A stretch of 64,000 bases of DNA from assembly GCA_903837285.1 (NCBI GenBank), contig CAILUD010000171.1, positions 18,199 to 82,198 of the forward strand, read 5' to 3'. Source of the DNA: an uncultured Bacteroidota bacterium (GTDB lineage Bacteria > Bacteroidota > Bacteroidia > Bacteroidales > GWA2-32-17). The translations under genes and the position numbers were made by a program. A model generated the notes under the pieces. The model had not been told where the DNA came from and did no database searches. It worked only from the letters and a program-made list of their open reading frames with translations. Positions 28,081-36,992 of the stretch are shown here, piece after piece; the stretch's first letter is position 1, and every line of letters starts with the position of its first letter.

Positions 28081-28112
28081 CAAAGATAATAAATCCCTAA
28101 AAATATTTCAAA
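28081..28112 (-). promoter_or_regulatory. Promoter of dnaX (TTTG-N20-TATCTTTG)
   Basis: On the minus strand a -33 TTTG (28109-28112) is 20 bp from a -7 TATCTTTG (28081-28088), an exact fit to the Bacteroidota housekeeping promoter pattern. The start codon follows at 28063, so the leader would be only about a dozen bases. The -33 box overlaps the U-run of the upstream terminator. Confidence 0.75.
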
Positions 28113-28116
28113 AAAA

Positions 28117-28144
28117 AGAGGCTTTCTCTTTCGGGAAAACCTCT
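28117..28144 (-). terminator. Terminator of the receptor-lipoprotein operon
   Basis: On the minus strand AGAGGUUUUC pairs with GAAAGCCUCU (one U-G pair, one internal mismatch), with a GAAA apical loop, followed by seven U residues. It lies 21 bp past the stop of the DUF5689 lipoprotein gene and separates it from dnaX. Confidence 0.8.
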
Positions 28145-28165
28145 AAAAATTTAAAAATATTTTAA

Positions 28166-29470
28166 TTAGTTTGGTTTAACACTTAGCCTAACAGGGGTTA
28201 ACTCCCATGTTGCTACATTTGAAGTAGTGCAAGTATATTTAAAAGCGAAATGTACATTTGTTCCATTTATACCAGACAGATCGATATTGCCAGATGGAGT
28301 AAATTGCCATGTTGGTGAAAGCGGAGATAATATAGCCGTGGTAATTTCTGTCCATGTAGCTGCATATGGATCACCTGTACCCGAGTAATCTGTAGAAGTA
28401 TAAACTTTTAAACTTCCATCTCCGGTTACTCCGTAATTCATAGCGCTTGAAAAACTCAATGTTTCTGAGTTGTAATTATCAAAATTTATAGAAGGACTTA
28501 TTAACCAATCTTCATTAGCATAATATGAACCTGAATAACCAGATATTTTAGCACCATAAGAGGATGCTCCCCATATTTGATTTCCTAAAACACTAAATTG
28601 AGTGAAAGAGCCAAGTGTGGAAGTAAAACTTTCATTAACAATATTAATTGGATAAATAATAGTATTATCCCAGTTTTGAAGGTCATTTAAATCGCGAATA
28701 TAAAATTGTTTTGCTCCGCTGTATTCGCTTAAAATACCAACTATACTTCCTTGTCCTTTTGGCATAAGATCAGCTCTGAAATTTGCATATCCGCTATTTC
28801 TAAGGATAATTGAATTACCTGCAGAGTCTAATATTGTGCGATTTGTTGTAACATTAACATCAGCATAAACACTTCCAACTTCTGCAAAATGTACTTTTTC
28901 TAATTTTACAAGCATATTTAAATTGGCGTCTCCTCCAACAATAGAAGGTATTGTGCGAATAATTGGTATTGGTGGATTTCCAGGTAAACTGTCGTTAAAA
29001 ATATGTGAATTAATTAAAACTTCAGGAATACGACCAATAGTTCCCCCATAAGTATAACCAATTTGAGGCACTCCTCCATAAACTCCAAGATACAATCCTT
29101 TTAATTTAACAAAAATTCTTTGTCCTTTTTTAAAATTTGTGTACAAACTGGTTTTGTCAACTGCAATTTGAATTCCAGCTGTATTGTCTTGTAAGTAAAT
29201 TGTTTTATAAATATTTCCCGATTCATCATCAGCATTAACAATACCTTGAATTATTGGGTTTACAATAGTATCAGTACCAATTATCATAGTATCACCAATT
29301 GTAACAAACCCAGTAGAAGCTAATTTTAATTTAGCTATTGTTAAGTTTGAAGTAAAATCAACCTTTGGTGTTACTAGATCTGGGGTGCTGTATTTTTCCT
29401 TTACACAGCTATTTAGTAATATTACTCCTAATGAAAATAAAAGGATGTAAACTTTTGTTGTGTATTTCAT
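28166..29470 (-). CDS. DUF5689 and choice-of-anchor J domain lipoprotein
   Basis: The 434-residue protein has a lipobox (LLNSC, Cys near residue 22). Residues of about 40-260 match the DUF5689 pattern (TIAKLKL, ADDESGNIYKTIYLQD, GIQIAVD, GQRIFVKLKGLYLG, NLMLVKLEKVHF-like segment, FYIRDLND), an OB-fold-like region seen in Bacteroidota surface proteins. Residues of about 270-434 form a choice-of-anchor J-like jelly roll (NESFTSTLGSFTQFS, YYANEDWLISPSINF, WELTPVRL). The C-terminal half is a clear paralogue of the next gene upstream. It is the last gene of an operon starting with a TonB-dependent receptor. Ligand unknown. Confidence 0.85.
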   Translation of the reverse strand: MKYTTKVYILLFSLGVILLNSCVKEKYSTPDLVTPKVDFTSNLTIAKLKLASTGFVTIGDTMIIGTDTIVNPIIQGIVNADDESGNIYKTIYLQDNTAGIQIAVDKTSLYTNFKKGQRIFVKLKGLYLGVYGGVPQIGYTYGGTIGRIPEVLINSHIFNDSLPGNPPIPIIRTIPSIVGGDANLNMLVKLEKVHFAEVGSVYADVNVTTNRTILDSAGNSIILRNSGYANFRADLMPKGQGSIVGILSEYSGAKQFYIRDLNDLQNWDNTIIYPINIVNESFTSTLGSFTQFSVLGNQIWGASSYGAKISGYSGSYYANEDWLISPSINFDNYNSETLSFSSAMNYGVTGDGSLKVYTSTDYSGTGDPYAATWTEITTAILSPLSPTWQFTPSGNIDLSGINGTNVHFAFKYTCTTSNVATWELTPVRLSVKPN

Positions 29471-29512
29471 ATTGTTATTTTAATGAAGTTTTTACTTTGA
29501 TTTAATAATGCA

Positions 29513-30100
29513 TTATAGCGCATCTCCTGTTATTTTTATTTTTGTTAATTCCCATGTAGGAACTGCCGAGGTAGTACATAAATATTTAAATGCGATATAA
29601 ACATTTGTGCCTGTTATACCAGATAAATCAATAGGACCTGAACTTACCCATGTAAAGTTACCCAACGATAATGAAACAGGAGTTATTTCAACCCAAGTAG
29701 CTAGATTCGGATCACCTGTGCCAGTGTAGTTATTCGAGGTAAATACTTTTAATGAACCATCACCTGCATTACCGTATTTAGTAGCCGAATTTAAGCTTAA
29801 AGTTTCGTTTTTATAAATATCAAAGTTAACAGGTTTACTTATTAACCAATCTTCGTTTGCATTATACGATCCCGAATAGCCCGTCATATTTGCATAAGTT
29901 GTTCCACTATATGATGATGCAGCCCATATCTGTGCGCCTGTAACGCTATATTGTGTAAATGAACCGAGCGAATCTTTGAAAGACTCGTATACTAAATATA
30001 TAGGAGCGTATGGAGTGTCAAGTTTTTCTTTAATGCACCCTGTTAGAATACTTAAGCCTAGTGAAAAAATTATAACCGATATTTTAAATGAATGTTTCAT
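29513..30100 (-). CDS. Choice-of-anchor J-like lipoprotein, paralogue of the neighbouring DUF5689 protein C-terminus
   Basis: The 195-residue protein has a lipobox (ILTGC, Cys near residue 22), a short linker, and one jelly-roll domain. It matches the C-terminal domain of the downstream protein almost segment by segment: SLGSFTQYSVTGAQIW against TLGSFTQFSVLGNQIW, and NANEDWLISKPVNF against YANEDWLISPSINF. It therefore looks like a tandem duplicate that lacks, or lost, the DUF5689 part. The gaps to the receptor gene (25 bp) and to the DUF5689 gene (42 bp) support one operon. Confidence 0.82.
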   Translation of the reverse strand: MKHSFKISVIIFSLGLSILTGCIKEKLDTPYAPIYLVYESFKDSLGSFTQYSVTGAQIWAASSYSGTTYANMTGYSGSYNANEDWLISKPVNFDIYKNETLSLNSATKYGNAGDGSLKVFTSNNYTGTGDPNLATWVEITPVSLSLGNFTWVSSGPIDLSGITGTNVYIAFKYLCTTSAVPTWELTKIKITGDAL

Positions 30101-30125
30101 ATACGTTTTGCTTTTTAAAGATTAG

Positions 30126-32831
30126 TTAAAATCTGAAAGACAACATTAAAAAATAAGTACGACCATAGCCATAGTATAACTTTGGTGGAAATTTATTTAT
30201 AGCAGTTGGCTCAAATCTTAATTGTTCGTATCCGCCAGTAATAAGGTCTTGGTTATTGAGTATATTGTTTAAATTAAAATTTAATCCAATGTAATAGTTT
30301 TTAATTTTCCACGATTTGCCAATTGAAAGGTCTACAGTATAGCCAGCATCTAGTTTAATTTGTTTGGTTGCTTCGTTAATTAACGGATCACCAAGACCTA
30401 CATCCATTTGTTGCATTGCTATTTCTGTTCTACGTGCTGGACCAAAATCTAAATACATTTTATCAAAGTAATTAAAACCTGCACTAAAGAACCAATATTT
30501 AGAATTATTGTATTTTAAAGTAAAGTTACCAGCATTTTGTGGTCCTGTTGGAACGTAGAAATATCTCTGATAAATAGTATTTACCTGATTTGGTGCTGAT
30601 CCATTTTCAACAGTTAGGGTTTCTAATGGGCGATTTGTGAATCTGTAATTGCCAATATTTGCTGCTGCTGAGGCAGTTATTTCTTTTGTGAGTTTAATGT
30701 CTGCACCTAATTCGATACCCTGATGTATTTTGTCAATTCCTTGTAAGGATATTTGAACAAAAGTATTAAGAATGTCGTCATAATAGCTCTTTACATCAGT
30801 TTGATTATTAAAAGAAGTTTCGTAAGCTGTAATACGAGCATTTATTTTTTCGCCTTTGTAGATATAGCTTAATTCGCCACCAAATACTACTTCGTTTTCA
30901 AGATTTGGTAATATATTGTTACTTACACGTGGAGATGAAAATGAGTTTTCTGGTAATGGTGATTTAGTATAATAAGTTGCATTAGCTACAAAATATTGAC
31001 GACCACTTAATTTATAAGTAATTCCACCTTTTGTTAAATAATTTATGAAGTTTAATTTTTCACTTTCTCCTAATGAGTTTTCAGCATAACGACCGTTTTT
31101 CATATTTCCCTCACGCCAGAAAGAAGAATTAGATACTTGAAGTCCAAAATAGAAATCAATTTTGTTATATTTAAACTGACTTAATCCCCAAAGTTGTGCC
31201 TGATTAAAATGTAAATTATAATCATAACCGAATTTATCTCCAACCTGAATTTGTCTGTTTGGATTATTTAAATCATTTTGCATTGCATTTGGATCGCTTG
31301 GAAAATCTCTTTCGGCAAATTGGTCAACATCTAACCAATAATTTGCTCCAAGTAAATCAGACATTACCTTAAAATAATGTGTGTTGCTTGAAATAGCCAT
31401 TAAACCACCATTAAGTGTAATGTTATCATTTATTTCATGATTAATAAAAGAATGAAAGCTTAGTTGCTTGTTGTCTTTTCTTTGTTCTTCTACAACATAT
31501 CTTGCAGATTGACCTGCTCCATTTGCTAAGTAGTTTGTTTGATATAACTCATCCCAGTTAATCTGGCTAACTGATTGGTCGTTGGCCCAGTTGTCAGCCA
31601 TTAGTGAAGGAATTACACCTGCTACATTTGTATCAGCTAATTGATAACTTGGTAAATATCTGTAATAATCCGGGCGAGGGTCACTTGCATTATACCAGTT
31701 TAAAGCAGTAGTTCCAAATCTTCCAAATGAATAACCTACAGAAGTTGTAAGTTTTGTGCCAGCATTAATTTTAAAATTATCAGTTAACATAACTGAAGGT
31801 TGATGAACGTTACGAATTTTAGCGTTTCTTATTTCGCCACCTTGTAACCCCCAGTTAGGATTATAATAATTTGAACCAGTTAAATTGTAAGCTTCTTGAA
31901 CAGCACCTGCCTGCATTGCCCTTTTATAAGGTGAACCTAAAAATGTAATTGCCAAACTTTGTTTTTCTGAAAGTTTCTTTTCTGCTGCCGCAAAATATGA
32001 ATAAGCGTCATATGAAGTGCCATCAACGTAACCGTTAATTGCCCATCTTTTTGAACCACTTAACACAAATGCCCAACCGTTTTCTTTCATGCCAGTTGCA
32101 TAGGTATACATTAATCTATGGTCATATGATTTATTTGCAATAGCATAAGAAAGGTTACTTTGTTTCCTGATTTGTGCAGCACAAGTATTAATGTTTGTTT
32201 CACCACCAATTGTTCCAATTGCATAACTTGATGGATTTAAGCCATGATGACTGTCCTTGTTTTTTGTTACATTATTTAAACCACCCCATTCTGAATAAGA
32301 AGCACGACCGTTTTCAGGATCGTTTAAAGGTAGTCCGTTCATATACATCATAATGTCGGCTCCATCATAGCCTCTAATTCTAAAATTTCCAGCACTCAAA
32401 GAATAAGATGAAGCATTTACAAATGCATCACTGGCTGAGTGGAGTAAACCAGAAACAGATTGTCCCGATTTATCATTTTCAAAATCAGAATCAGATAAAG
32501 TTATTTCAGCAACACCACTACCTTCTGCGTTAGAACTTTTTGCACTCATTCCTATCTCACCAAGATCAATTCCGTTTTCTGGAACTATAACATTTGATGT
32601 ATAAGGCGCTAAATCTTCAGAAACGATAGTAATTGAATACTCACCGGGAGTAACTGATAATTCGAAATTACCTTTTGCATCGGTTTTTGTTTCGAAAGTT
32701 TGTATACTAACTGTAACACCTGGTAAAGGTTGTTTTGTTTGACTGTCAACAGCGCGGCCCTTAACAGTTGTTTGCGCAAAGCTTTGCCCTATTAAGCAAA
32801 ACGAAAGCATTAAAAAAGATATAAATTTCAT
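30126..32831 (-). CDS. TonB-dependent receptor with N-terminal carboxypeptidase-regulatory-like domain
   Basis: An outer-membrane beta-barrel of about 901 residues. The start at 32831 gives a standard signal peptide (MKFISFLMLSFCLIGQSFAQ). A longer in-frame start at 32867 is unlikely because a good -7 element overlaps it. After the signal come a CarboxypepD_reg-like domain (VKGRAVDSQTKQPLPGV), a plug domain (about residues 110-220, with FRIRGYDGADIMMYMNGLPLNDPENG) and a long barrel ending in an aromatic C-terminus (FLMLSFRF). Such receptors import large or scarce ligands with TonB energy. Two lipoproteins follow in the operon and may help capture the ligand. No SusD homologue is present, and the ligand is unknown. 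Confidence 0.92.
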   Translation of the reverse strand: MKFISFLMLSFCLIGQSFAQTTVKGRAVDSQTKQPLPGVTVSIQTFETKTDAKGNFELSVTPGEYSITIVSEDLAPYTSNVIVPENGIDLGEIGMSAKSSNAEGSGVAEITLSDSDFENDKSGQSVSGLLHSASDAFVNASSYSLSAGNFRIRGYDGADIMMYMNGLPLNDPENGRASYSEWGGLNNVTKNKDSHHGLNPSSYAIGTIGGETNINTCAAQIRKQSNLSYAIANKSYDHRLMYTYATGMKENGWAFVLSGSKRWAINGYVDGTSYDAYSYFAAAEKKLSEKQSLAITFLGSPYKRAMQAGAVQEAYNLTGSNYYNPNWGLQGGEIRNAKIRNVHQPSVMLTDNFKINAGTKLTTSVGYSFGRFGTTALNWYNASDPRPDYYRYLPSYQLADTNVAGVIPSLMADNWANDQSVSQINWDELYQTNYLANGAGQSARYVVEEQRKDNKQLSFHSFINHEINDNITLNGGLMAISSNTHYFKVMSDLLGANYWLDVDQFAERDFPSDPNAMQNDLNNPNRQIQVGDKFGYDYNLHFNQAQLWGLSQFKYNKIDFYFGLQVSNSSFWREGNMKNGRYAENSLGESEKLNFINYLTKGGITYKLSGRQYFVANATYYTKSPLPENSFSSPRVSNNILPNLENEVVFGGELSYIYKGEKINARITAYETSFNNQTDVKSYYDDILNTFVQISLQGIDKIHQGIELGADIKLTKEITASAAANIGNYRFTNRPLETLTVENGSAPNQVNTIYQRYFYVPTGPQNAGNFTLKYNNSKYWFFSAGFNYFDKMYLDFGPARRTEIAMQQMDVGLGDPLINEATKQIKLDAGYTVDLSIGKSWKIKNYYIGLNFNLNNILNNQDLITGGYEQLRFEPTAINKFPPKLYYGYGRTYFLMLSFRF

Positions 32832-32864
32832 TCTAAATAATTTTTCAAAAATGGAAAAGGACGA

Positions 32865-32872
32865 CAAAGGTA
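32865..32872 (-). promoter_or_regulatory. Candidate -7 element (TACCTTTG) of the TonB receptor operon; decides the start codon
   Basis: TACCTTTG on the minus strand fits TAnnTTTG exactly. Transcription would begin near 32858, downstream of the alternative start at 32867, which favours the ATG at 32831. A TTTG upstream (32888-32891) is only 15 bp away, shorter than usual. Confidence 0.55.
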
Positions 32873-33047
32873 TGGAAATAGTTAATGCAAAATGTGAATT
32901 TAATGCTAAATGTTTTAAGCTGTAGAATACCAGTTAATAAGGCTTGTGAAATTTATCTTTTTTAATATTTCTAACTGTTAAAAAGCATAATGATTGTAAG
33001 TTTCTTTTAAACTTTTATCGTTTTTGTCAATTCTTTTAAATTTAGAA

Positions 33048-33079
33048 TTTGTGTGTTTTTTAAAATTCATGTAAGTTTG
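33048..33079 (+). promoter_or_regulatory. Promoter of the T9SS cargo gene at 33102 (TTTG-N20-TAAGTTTG)
   Basis: A -33 TTTG (33048-33051) and a -7 TAAGTTTG (33072-33079) are separated by exactly 20 bp, the Bacteroidota pattern. The ATG follows 22 bp after the -7 element. Confidence 0.75.
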
Positions 33080-33101
33080 CATTAAACAAACTATTAAACC
33101 T

Positions 33102-34244
33102 ATGAAATTACTTTTTTCATTATCAATTTTATTGATTTTTATAAGTTCTTTATTTTCACAAACAAGAACTTCTATAGCAAATGGAAACTGGACTATGCCA
33201 ACTACATGGGATTGTATGTGTGTGCCTACTCCGGGAAATAACGTTATTATTAATCATACTGTAACTTTAACAACTAACTGGGGACAGTCAAGCGGTTCAA
33301 TTACTGTTAATGCGGGTGGTTCATTAATTCAAGATGCTAGCCCGCGAGCATTCGGACAGGCAGGTGGAAGTTTTACTAATGCAGGAACAGTTACACTTTC
33401 AAAAATGGGTTTTAATGGTGGTACAGTTACAAATTCGGGCACACTAAACGCTAATGACAGTTTGTATTTGGCTATAGATTTAATCAATACTGGTTCTGTT
33501 TATTCTGCAAATCTTTTTAATTCTGCTTCGTTAACTAATAGTGGTGCAATGAATGGAACTAATTTTTTTAATAATGGTACTTTTATAAATAGTACAAGTA
33601 TTAATTTTATTAACCATTTTAATAATTCTCTTTCGTATAATAATGGTATTTTAAATTTTACAGATTATACTAATGCCGGAAAATTTTATAATAATACTTT
33701 TGGTAATATAACTATTAATGGTGATTGTACTAATGGAGATTCACTTAACCATGATGCTCACTGGTATAATAATGGTTCAACATTGATAGTAAACGATTTT
33801 ACAAATATTGATACTCTTGATGCTGGTATTAATACAAATAGATTTTGTGTAGGCCACAATAGCGTTAATTCGGGAAAAGTAATAGGAATTCTAGATTTTT
33901 GTTGTTTGCCAACCGGTACTTTTGGTATAAACACTGGTACTATTGCACCAACAGTTGTTAATTGTTTAAATAGTGGAAATTGTTTCTCTGAAATTAAAGA
34001 AAACCTTAAATCAGAAATCAGTATTTTCCCAAACCCCATTAAAGAATCTTTTACGATTAATTCTAATAATACTTTAATTGAATCTATCGAAATTATTGAT
34101 GTTTTAGGAAAAGTTGTTTATTCACAAAAAGTAAATTCTTCTGAAGAAATTTTAATTTTAAGAAATAATATTCCTTTGGGTTTGTATATTATAAAAACAA
34201 ATTCGGCAGATAAATCTTTTACTTCAAAGGTTTTGTTCGAGTAG
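33102..34244 (+). CDS. T9SS-exported beta-solenoid-like protein
   Basis: The 380-residue protein has a signal peptide (to about residue 19). A region with ANGNWTMPTTWDCMCVPTPGNNVIINHTVTL resembles the start of Bacteroidota beta-helix surface proteins. It is followed by Asn/Thr/Gly-rich repeats (about residues 60-280, many NSG, NTG, NNG turns) that suggest a parallel beta-solenoid. The C-terminal 80 residues are a type A T9SS sorting domain (SIFPNPIKESFTI, GLYIIKT, KVLFE). It would be exported by the system that includes PorT. It is probably monocistronic, with a strong terminator downstream. Function unknown. Confidence 0.8.
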   Translation: MKLLFSLSILLIFISSLFSQTRTSIANGNWTMPTTWDCMCVPTPGNNVIINHTVTLTTNWGQSSGSITVNAGGSLIQDASPRAFGQAGGSFTNAGTVTLSKMGFNGGTVTNSGTLNANDSLYLAIDLINTGSVYSANLFNSASLTNSGAMNGTNFFNNGTFINSTSINFINHFNNSLSYNNGILNFTDYTNAGKFYNNTFGNITINGDCTNGDSLNHDAHWYNNGSTLIVNDFTNIDTLDAGINTNRFCVGHNSVNSGKVIGILDFCCLPTGTFGINTGTIAPTVVNCLNSGNCFSEIKENLKSEISIFPNPIKESFTINSNNTLIESIEIIDVLGKVVYSQKVNSSEEILILRNNIPLGLYIIKTNSADKSFTSKVLFE

Positions 34245-34287
34245 TAGAAACCTAACAGGTTTTTGAGACCTGTTAGGTTTTTACTAC
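34241..34287 (+). terminator. Long perfect hairpin terminator (AAACCTAACAGGT arms)
   Basis: AAACCTAACAGGT (34248-34260), a 7-base loop TTTTGAG, and ACCTGTTAGGTTT (34268-34280) form a 13-bp perfect stem, extended to about 20 bp with one mismatch by GTAGTAG and CTAC on the outside. Five T residues overlap the descending arm. It starts at the cargo gene stop and probably terminates it. The long palindromic arms resemble a dispersed repeat more than a minimal terminator. Confidence 0.75.
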
Positions 34288-34335
34288 AGGTAATTTTTTT
34301 TTATTAATTTCGTTGTTTATTAAAACTAAAATAAA

Positions 34336-35175
34336 ATGCGAAATTTATTAGTCTTAATTATAGTTGTAATAGTTTCAATACCTGCAATATTTGCTCAAAA
34401 TGTCGGACAAAAAGCTGATACAGCCAAGTTAATAAATTATACCGATATTCAGGGAAATCGCCAGGGAAACTGGCATAGAAAATTTGCAAACGGAAAAACA
34501 GCTTTCACTGGTTACTTTGTGACTAATAAATTAATAGGCGATTATAAGAGATATTACGAAAGTGGAACTTTAAAAGCATATGTAAAATATAATAAAACAG
34601 GAACTGTTGGCTATGCTGTTTTATACTGGGATAGCAGTAAGAGAATGGCTGACGGAAAATATATTAATCAAAATGTAAAAGACAGTATCTGGAATTATTA
34701 TGGAACGGATGGTATTTTAAAAGCATCCGAATCTTATAAGGCAGGATTAAAAGATGGTGTTTCTAAAAGCTATTATCCAAGCGGAAAGCAACTAATGATA
34801 CTAACTTATAAAGATGGAAAGAAAAATGGTGTATGGAAAACACTTTATGAAGATGGTGTAGCACGATTTGAAACAAAACATGTTAACGATAAACGAGATG
34901 GCCCTTTTAATGTTTATTACGAAAATGGGAGAATATATTTGAAAGGTAAATATAAAAATGATGCTCCAGATGGTAAGTGGATTACTTATAATCCAGACGG
35001 AACTGTTTTGAAAGAAGTAGAATATATTAACGGGCATATGGTTAACGAAGAAAAATTTGACGACGAATTCAAAAAGCAAATGAAAGAGTGGGAGGGTATG
35101 AAGGGTAAAATTCCTGAGCCAAATGAAGGAAGTTTTTATAATGGAGGAGGTAAAAAAGGAAGTAATTTTGAATAA
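34336..35175 (+). CDS. Exported MORN/YwqK-like repeat protein
   Basis: The 279-residue protein has a signal peptide (to about residue 20) and about seven MORN_2-type repeats of 22-24 residues, with patterns such as GNWHRKFANGKTAFTG, GKKNGVWKTLYEDG and DGKWITYNPDG. Databases often label such proteins as YwqK-type antitoxins; that name has little meaning here because no toxin gene is adjacent and the protein is exported. The acidic/basic tail ends GGGKKGSNFE. Its stop codon overlaps the mnmA start by one base (TAATG), so the two are translationally coupled. Function unknown. Confidence 0.82.
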   Translation: MRNLLVLIIVVIVSIPAIFAQNVGQKADTAKLINYTDIQGNRQGNWHRKFANGKTAFTGYFVTNKLIGDYKRYYESGTLKAYVKYNKTGTVGYAVLYWDSSKRMADGKYINQNVKDSIWNYYGTDGILKASESYKAGLKDGVSKSYYPSGKQLMILTYKDGKKNGVWKTLYEDGVARFETKHVNDKRDGPFNVYYENGRIYLKGKYKNDAPDGKWITYNPDGTVLKEVEYINGHMVNEEKFDDEFKKQMKEWEGMKGKIPEPNEGSFYNGGGKKGSNFE

Positions 35176-36257
35176 TGTTAAAAGAAAAAGTTTTAATTTG
35201 CCTTAGCGGAGGAATTGATAGTTCTCTGGCAGCTTTATTTCTAAAAGAAGAAGGGTATGATTTAATTGGTGTAACATTTCGCACATGGGATTATATTTCT
35301 GAAGGTTGTTGGGAAAAACAAAAAGGTTGTTGTAGTATCGATTCAATAATGGAAGCAAAGAATTTTGCCAAAAAAATTGGAATCCCACATCATGTGCTCG
35401 ATTTGCGCGAACATTTTAAAAATACTGTAATTTCTGAATTTGTAAGCGAATACTTAGTTGGTCGAACTCCAAATCCTTGTGTTAGATGTAATGCCGAAAC
35501 CAAGTGGGGCGAAGTAATTAAACTTGCCGATGATTTAGGATGTAAATACGTTTCTACTGGGCATTATGCTCAAGTTAGAAAAGAAAATGACAGATATGTT
35601 TTAAGTCGTGGTGCCGATGAGTCCAAAGATCAGAGTTATTTTTTATGGATGCTTACTCAGGAAAATCTAGCACGAACAATTTTTCCATTGGGTAAATGGA
35701 TTAAATCTGATATAAAAAAACAAGCAGCATCCAGAGGTTTGGTGAAATTAGCAGAAAAACGAGAGAGTCAGGAAATATGCTTTATTCCCGAAAATAATTA
35801 TCGCGATTTTTTAAAAGAACAGGTTCCTGATATTGATAAAAATATTGGTGAAGGTAATTTTATTTCAACTGAGGGAAAGATTTTAGGTAAGCATAAAGGT
35901 TTTCCGTACTATACAATTGGTCAGCGAAAAGGACTTGGAATAGCGCTTGGCGAACCACGTTTTGTAGTAGCAATTAACCCCCTAAAAAATGAAATAATTT
36001 TAGGTAGTTATGAAGATTTAGTTAGTCATAATTTAAGTATTAGCAAAATTAACTTAATTAAATATTCAGAAATAAAAGCCAATCAAAAAGTAGAAATAAA
36101 AATAAGATTTAGAACACCGCCAATAGCTGCAAGCCTTTTGCCAGAAGGTGATTTCATAGTAATAACTACACAAGAATCGATGCATGCAGTAGCACCCGGA
36201 CAGTCTGCAGTTTTTTACGAAGGAAATGATGTTGTAGGTGGTGGAATTATTATGTAA
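35175..36257 (+). CDS. mnmA: tRNA-specific 2-thiouridylase
   Basis: The 360-residue enzyme thiolates U34 of Lys, Glu and Gln tRNAs. The PP-loop SGGIDSS is at residues 11-17. The first catalytic Cys lies in NPCVRCN (about residue 98) and the second in SQEICFIPE (about residue 197). GHYAQV, DQSYFLW and YYTIGQRKGLGI are family signatures. The gene starts within the stop of the upstream MORN-repeat gene. Its 2-thiouridine product is the substrate for the MnmH encoded about 20 kb away in this window. Confidence 0.97.
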   Translation: MLKEKVLICLSGGIDSSLAALFLKEEGYDLIGVTFRTWDYISEGCWEKQKGCCSIDSIMEAKNFAKKIGIPHHVLDLREHFKNTVISEFVSEYLVGRTPNPCVRCNAETKWGEVIKLADDLGCKYVSTGHYAQVRKENDRYVLSRGADESKDQSYFLWMLTQENLARTIFPLGKWIKSDIKKQAASRGLVKLAEKRESQEICFIPENNYRDFLKEQVPDIDKNIGEGNFISTEGKILGKHKGFPYYTIGQRKGLGIALGEPRFVVAINPLKNEIILGSYEDLVSHNLSISKINLIKYSEIKANQKVEIKIRFRTPPIAASLLPEGDFIVITTQESMHAVAPGQSAVFYEGNDVVGGGIIM

Positions 36258-36281
36258 ATTTGTATTTACTTGGTACAAATT

Positions 36282-36992
36282 ATGGCTTTTAGACAAACAT
36301 CTGTTTTTTTGATTATTATAATTGTATTTTTTTTAGGTTGTAAAAAAGAAAATACTACTAAGGAAATTGATTTTCATTATTCGTATTTTCCGTTAACTAA
36401 AGGTTTGCAACGAATTTATCTGGTTAATGACAGAATAATAGATAAAGATATTAATATTGATACCACAATTACTTATGAATTAAAAGAAGTGGTTGATTCT
36501 TTTTATTATGATATTGCTGGTGAGCCAGCCTGGAGGTTAGTAAGATATAGAAGAGCTGATTCAACTCAACAATGGTTATTAATTGACGTTTGGGAAAACC
36601 AGATTGTAAATAAGCAGGCATTTACAATAGAAGAAAATCAAAGATTTGTTAAAGTTATTTTTCCACCAAAAACAGGTACAACATGGAATGGAAACGCTTA
36701 TAATACTTTAACGCCAAAAACTTTTACTATTTCAGATATAGATAAAAAAATAGAAATTAATAATTTGTTATTCGATTCGGTATTAATAGTTTATCAGGAT
36801 AAAAGCGAAACTATGATAAATAAATATCATAGTTTTGAGCAATATGCAGTTAATGTTGGGTTAATTAACAAAACAATTATTTCTATAGAATATGCTCTAA
36901 TTATTCCAGGAGTACCTATAGAGCAAAGAATATCTCGTGGCAGGTTATATTACCAGACAATAATATCAACCCAATTAAATAATGCAAAATGA
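36282..36992 (+). CDS. Hypothetical lipoprotein, first of a tandem paralogous pair
   Basis: A lipoprotein of about 236 residues (lipobox FFLGC). The ATG at 36282 is preferred over an in-frame TTG at 36270, which only adds four residues. After the signal it shows FHYSYFPLTKGLQRIYLV, then RFVKVIFPPKTGTTWNGNAYNTL, FEQYAVNVGLINKT and GRLYYQT near the end. The same segments recur in the next gene, so the two are diverged tandem duplicates. The stop overlaps the next start by 4 bp. No known domain is recognised. Confidence 0.75.
   Translation: MAFRQTSVFLIIIIVFFLGCKKENTTKEIDFHYSYFPLTKGLQRIYLVNDRIIDKDINIDTTITYELKEVVDSFYYDIAGEPAWRLVRYRRADSTQQWLLIDVWENQIVNKQAFTIEENQRFVKVIFPPKTGTTWNGNAYNTLTPKTFTISDIDKKIEINNLLFDSVLIVYQDKSETMINKYHSFEQYAVNVGLINKTIISIEYALIIPGVPIEQRISRGRLYYQTIISTQLNNAK

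Noticed and set aside
34336..35175. Toxin-antitoxin system (YwqK antitoxin label)
   Set aside because: The protein is a MORN-repeat protein with a signal peptide; the neighbours are a T9SS cargo and mnmA, and no toxin gene is present.
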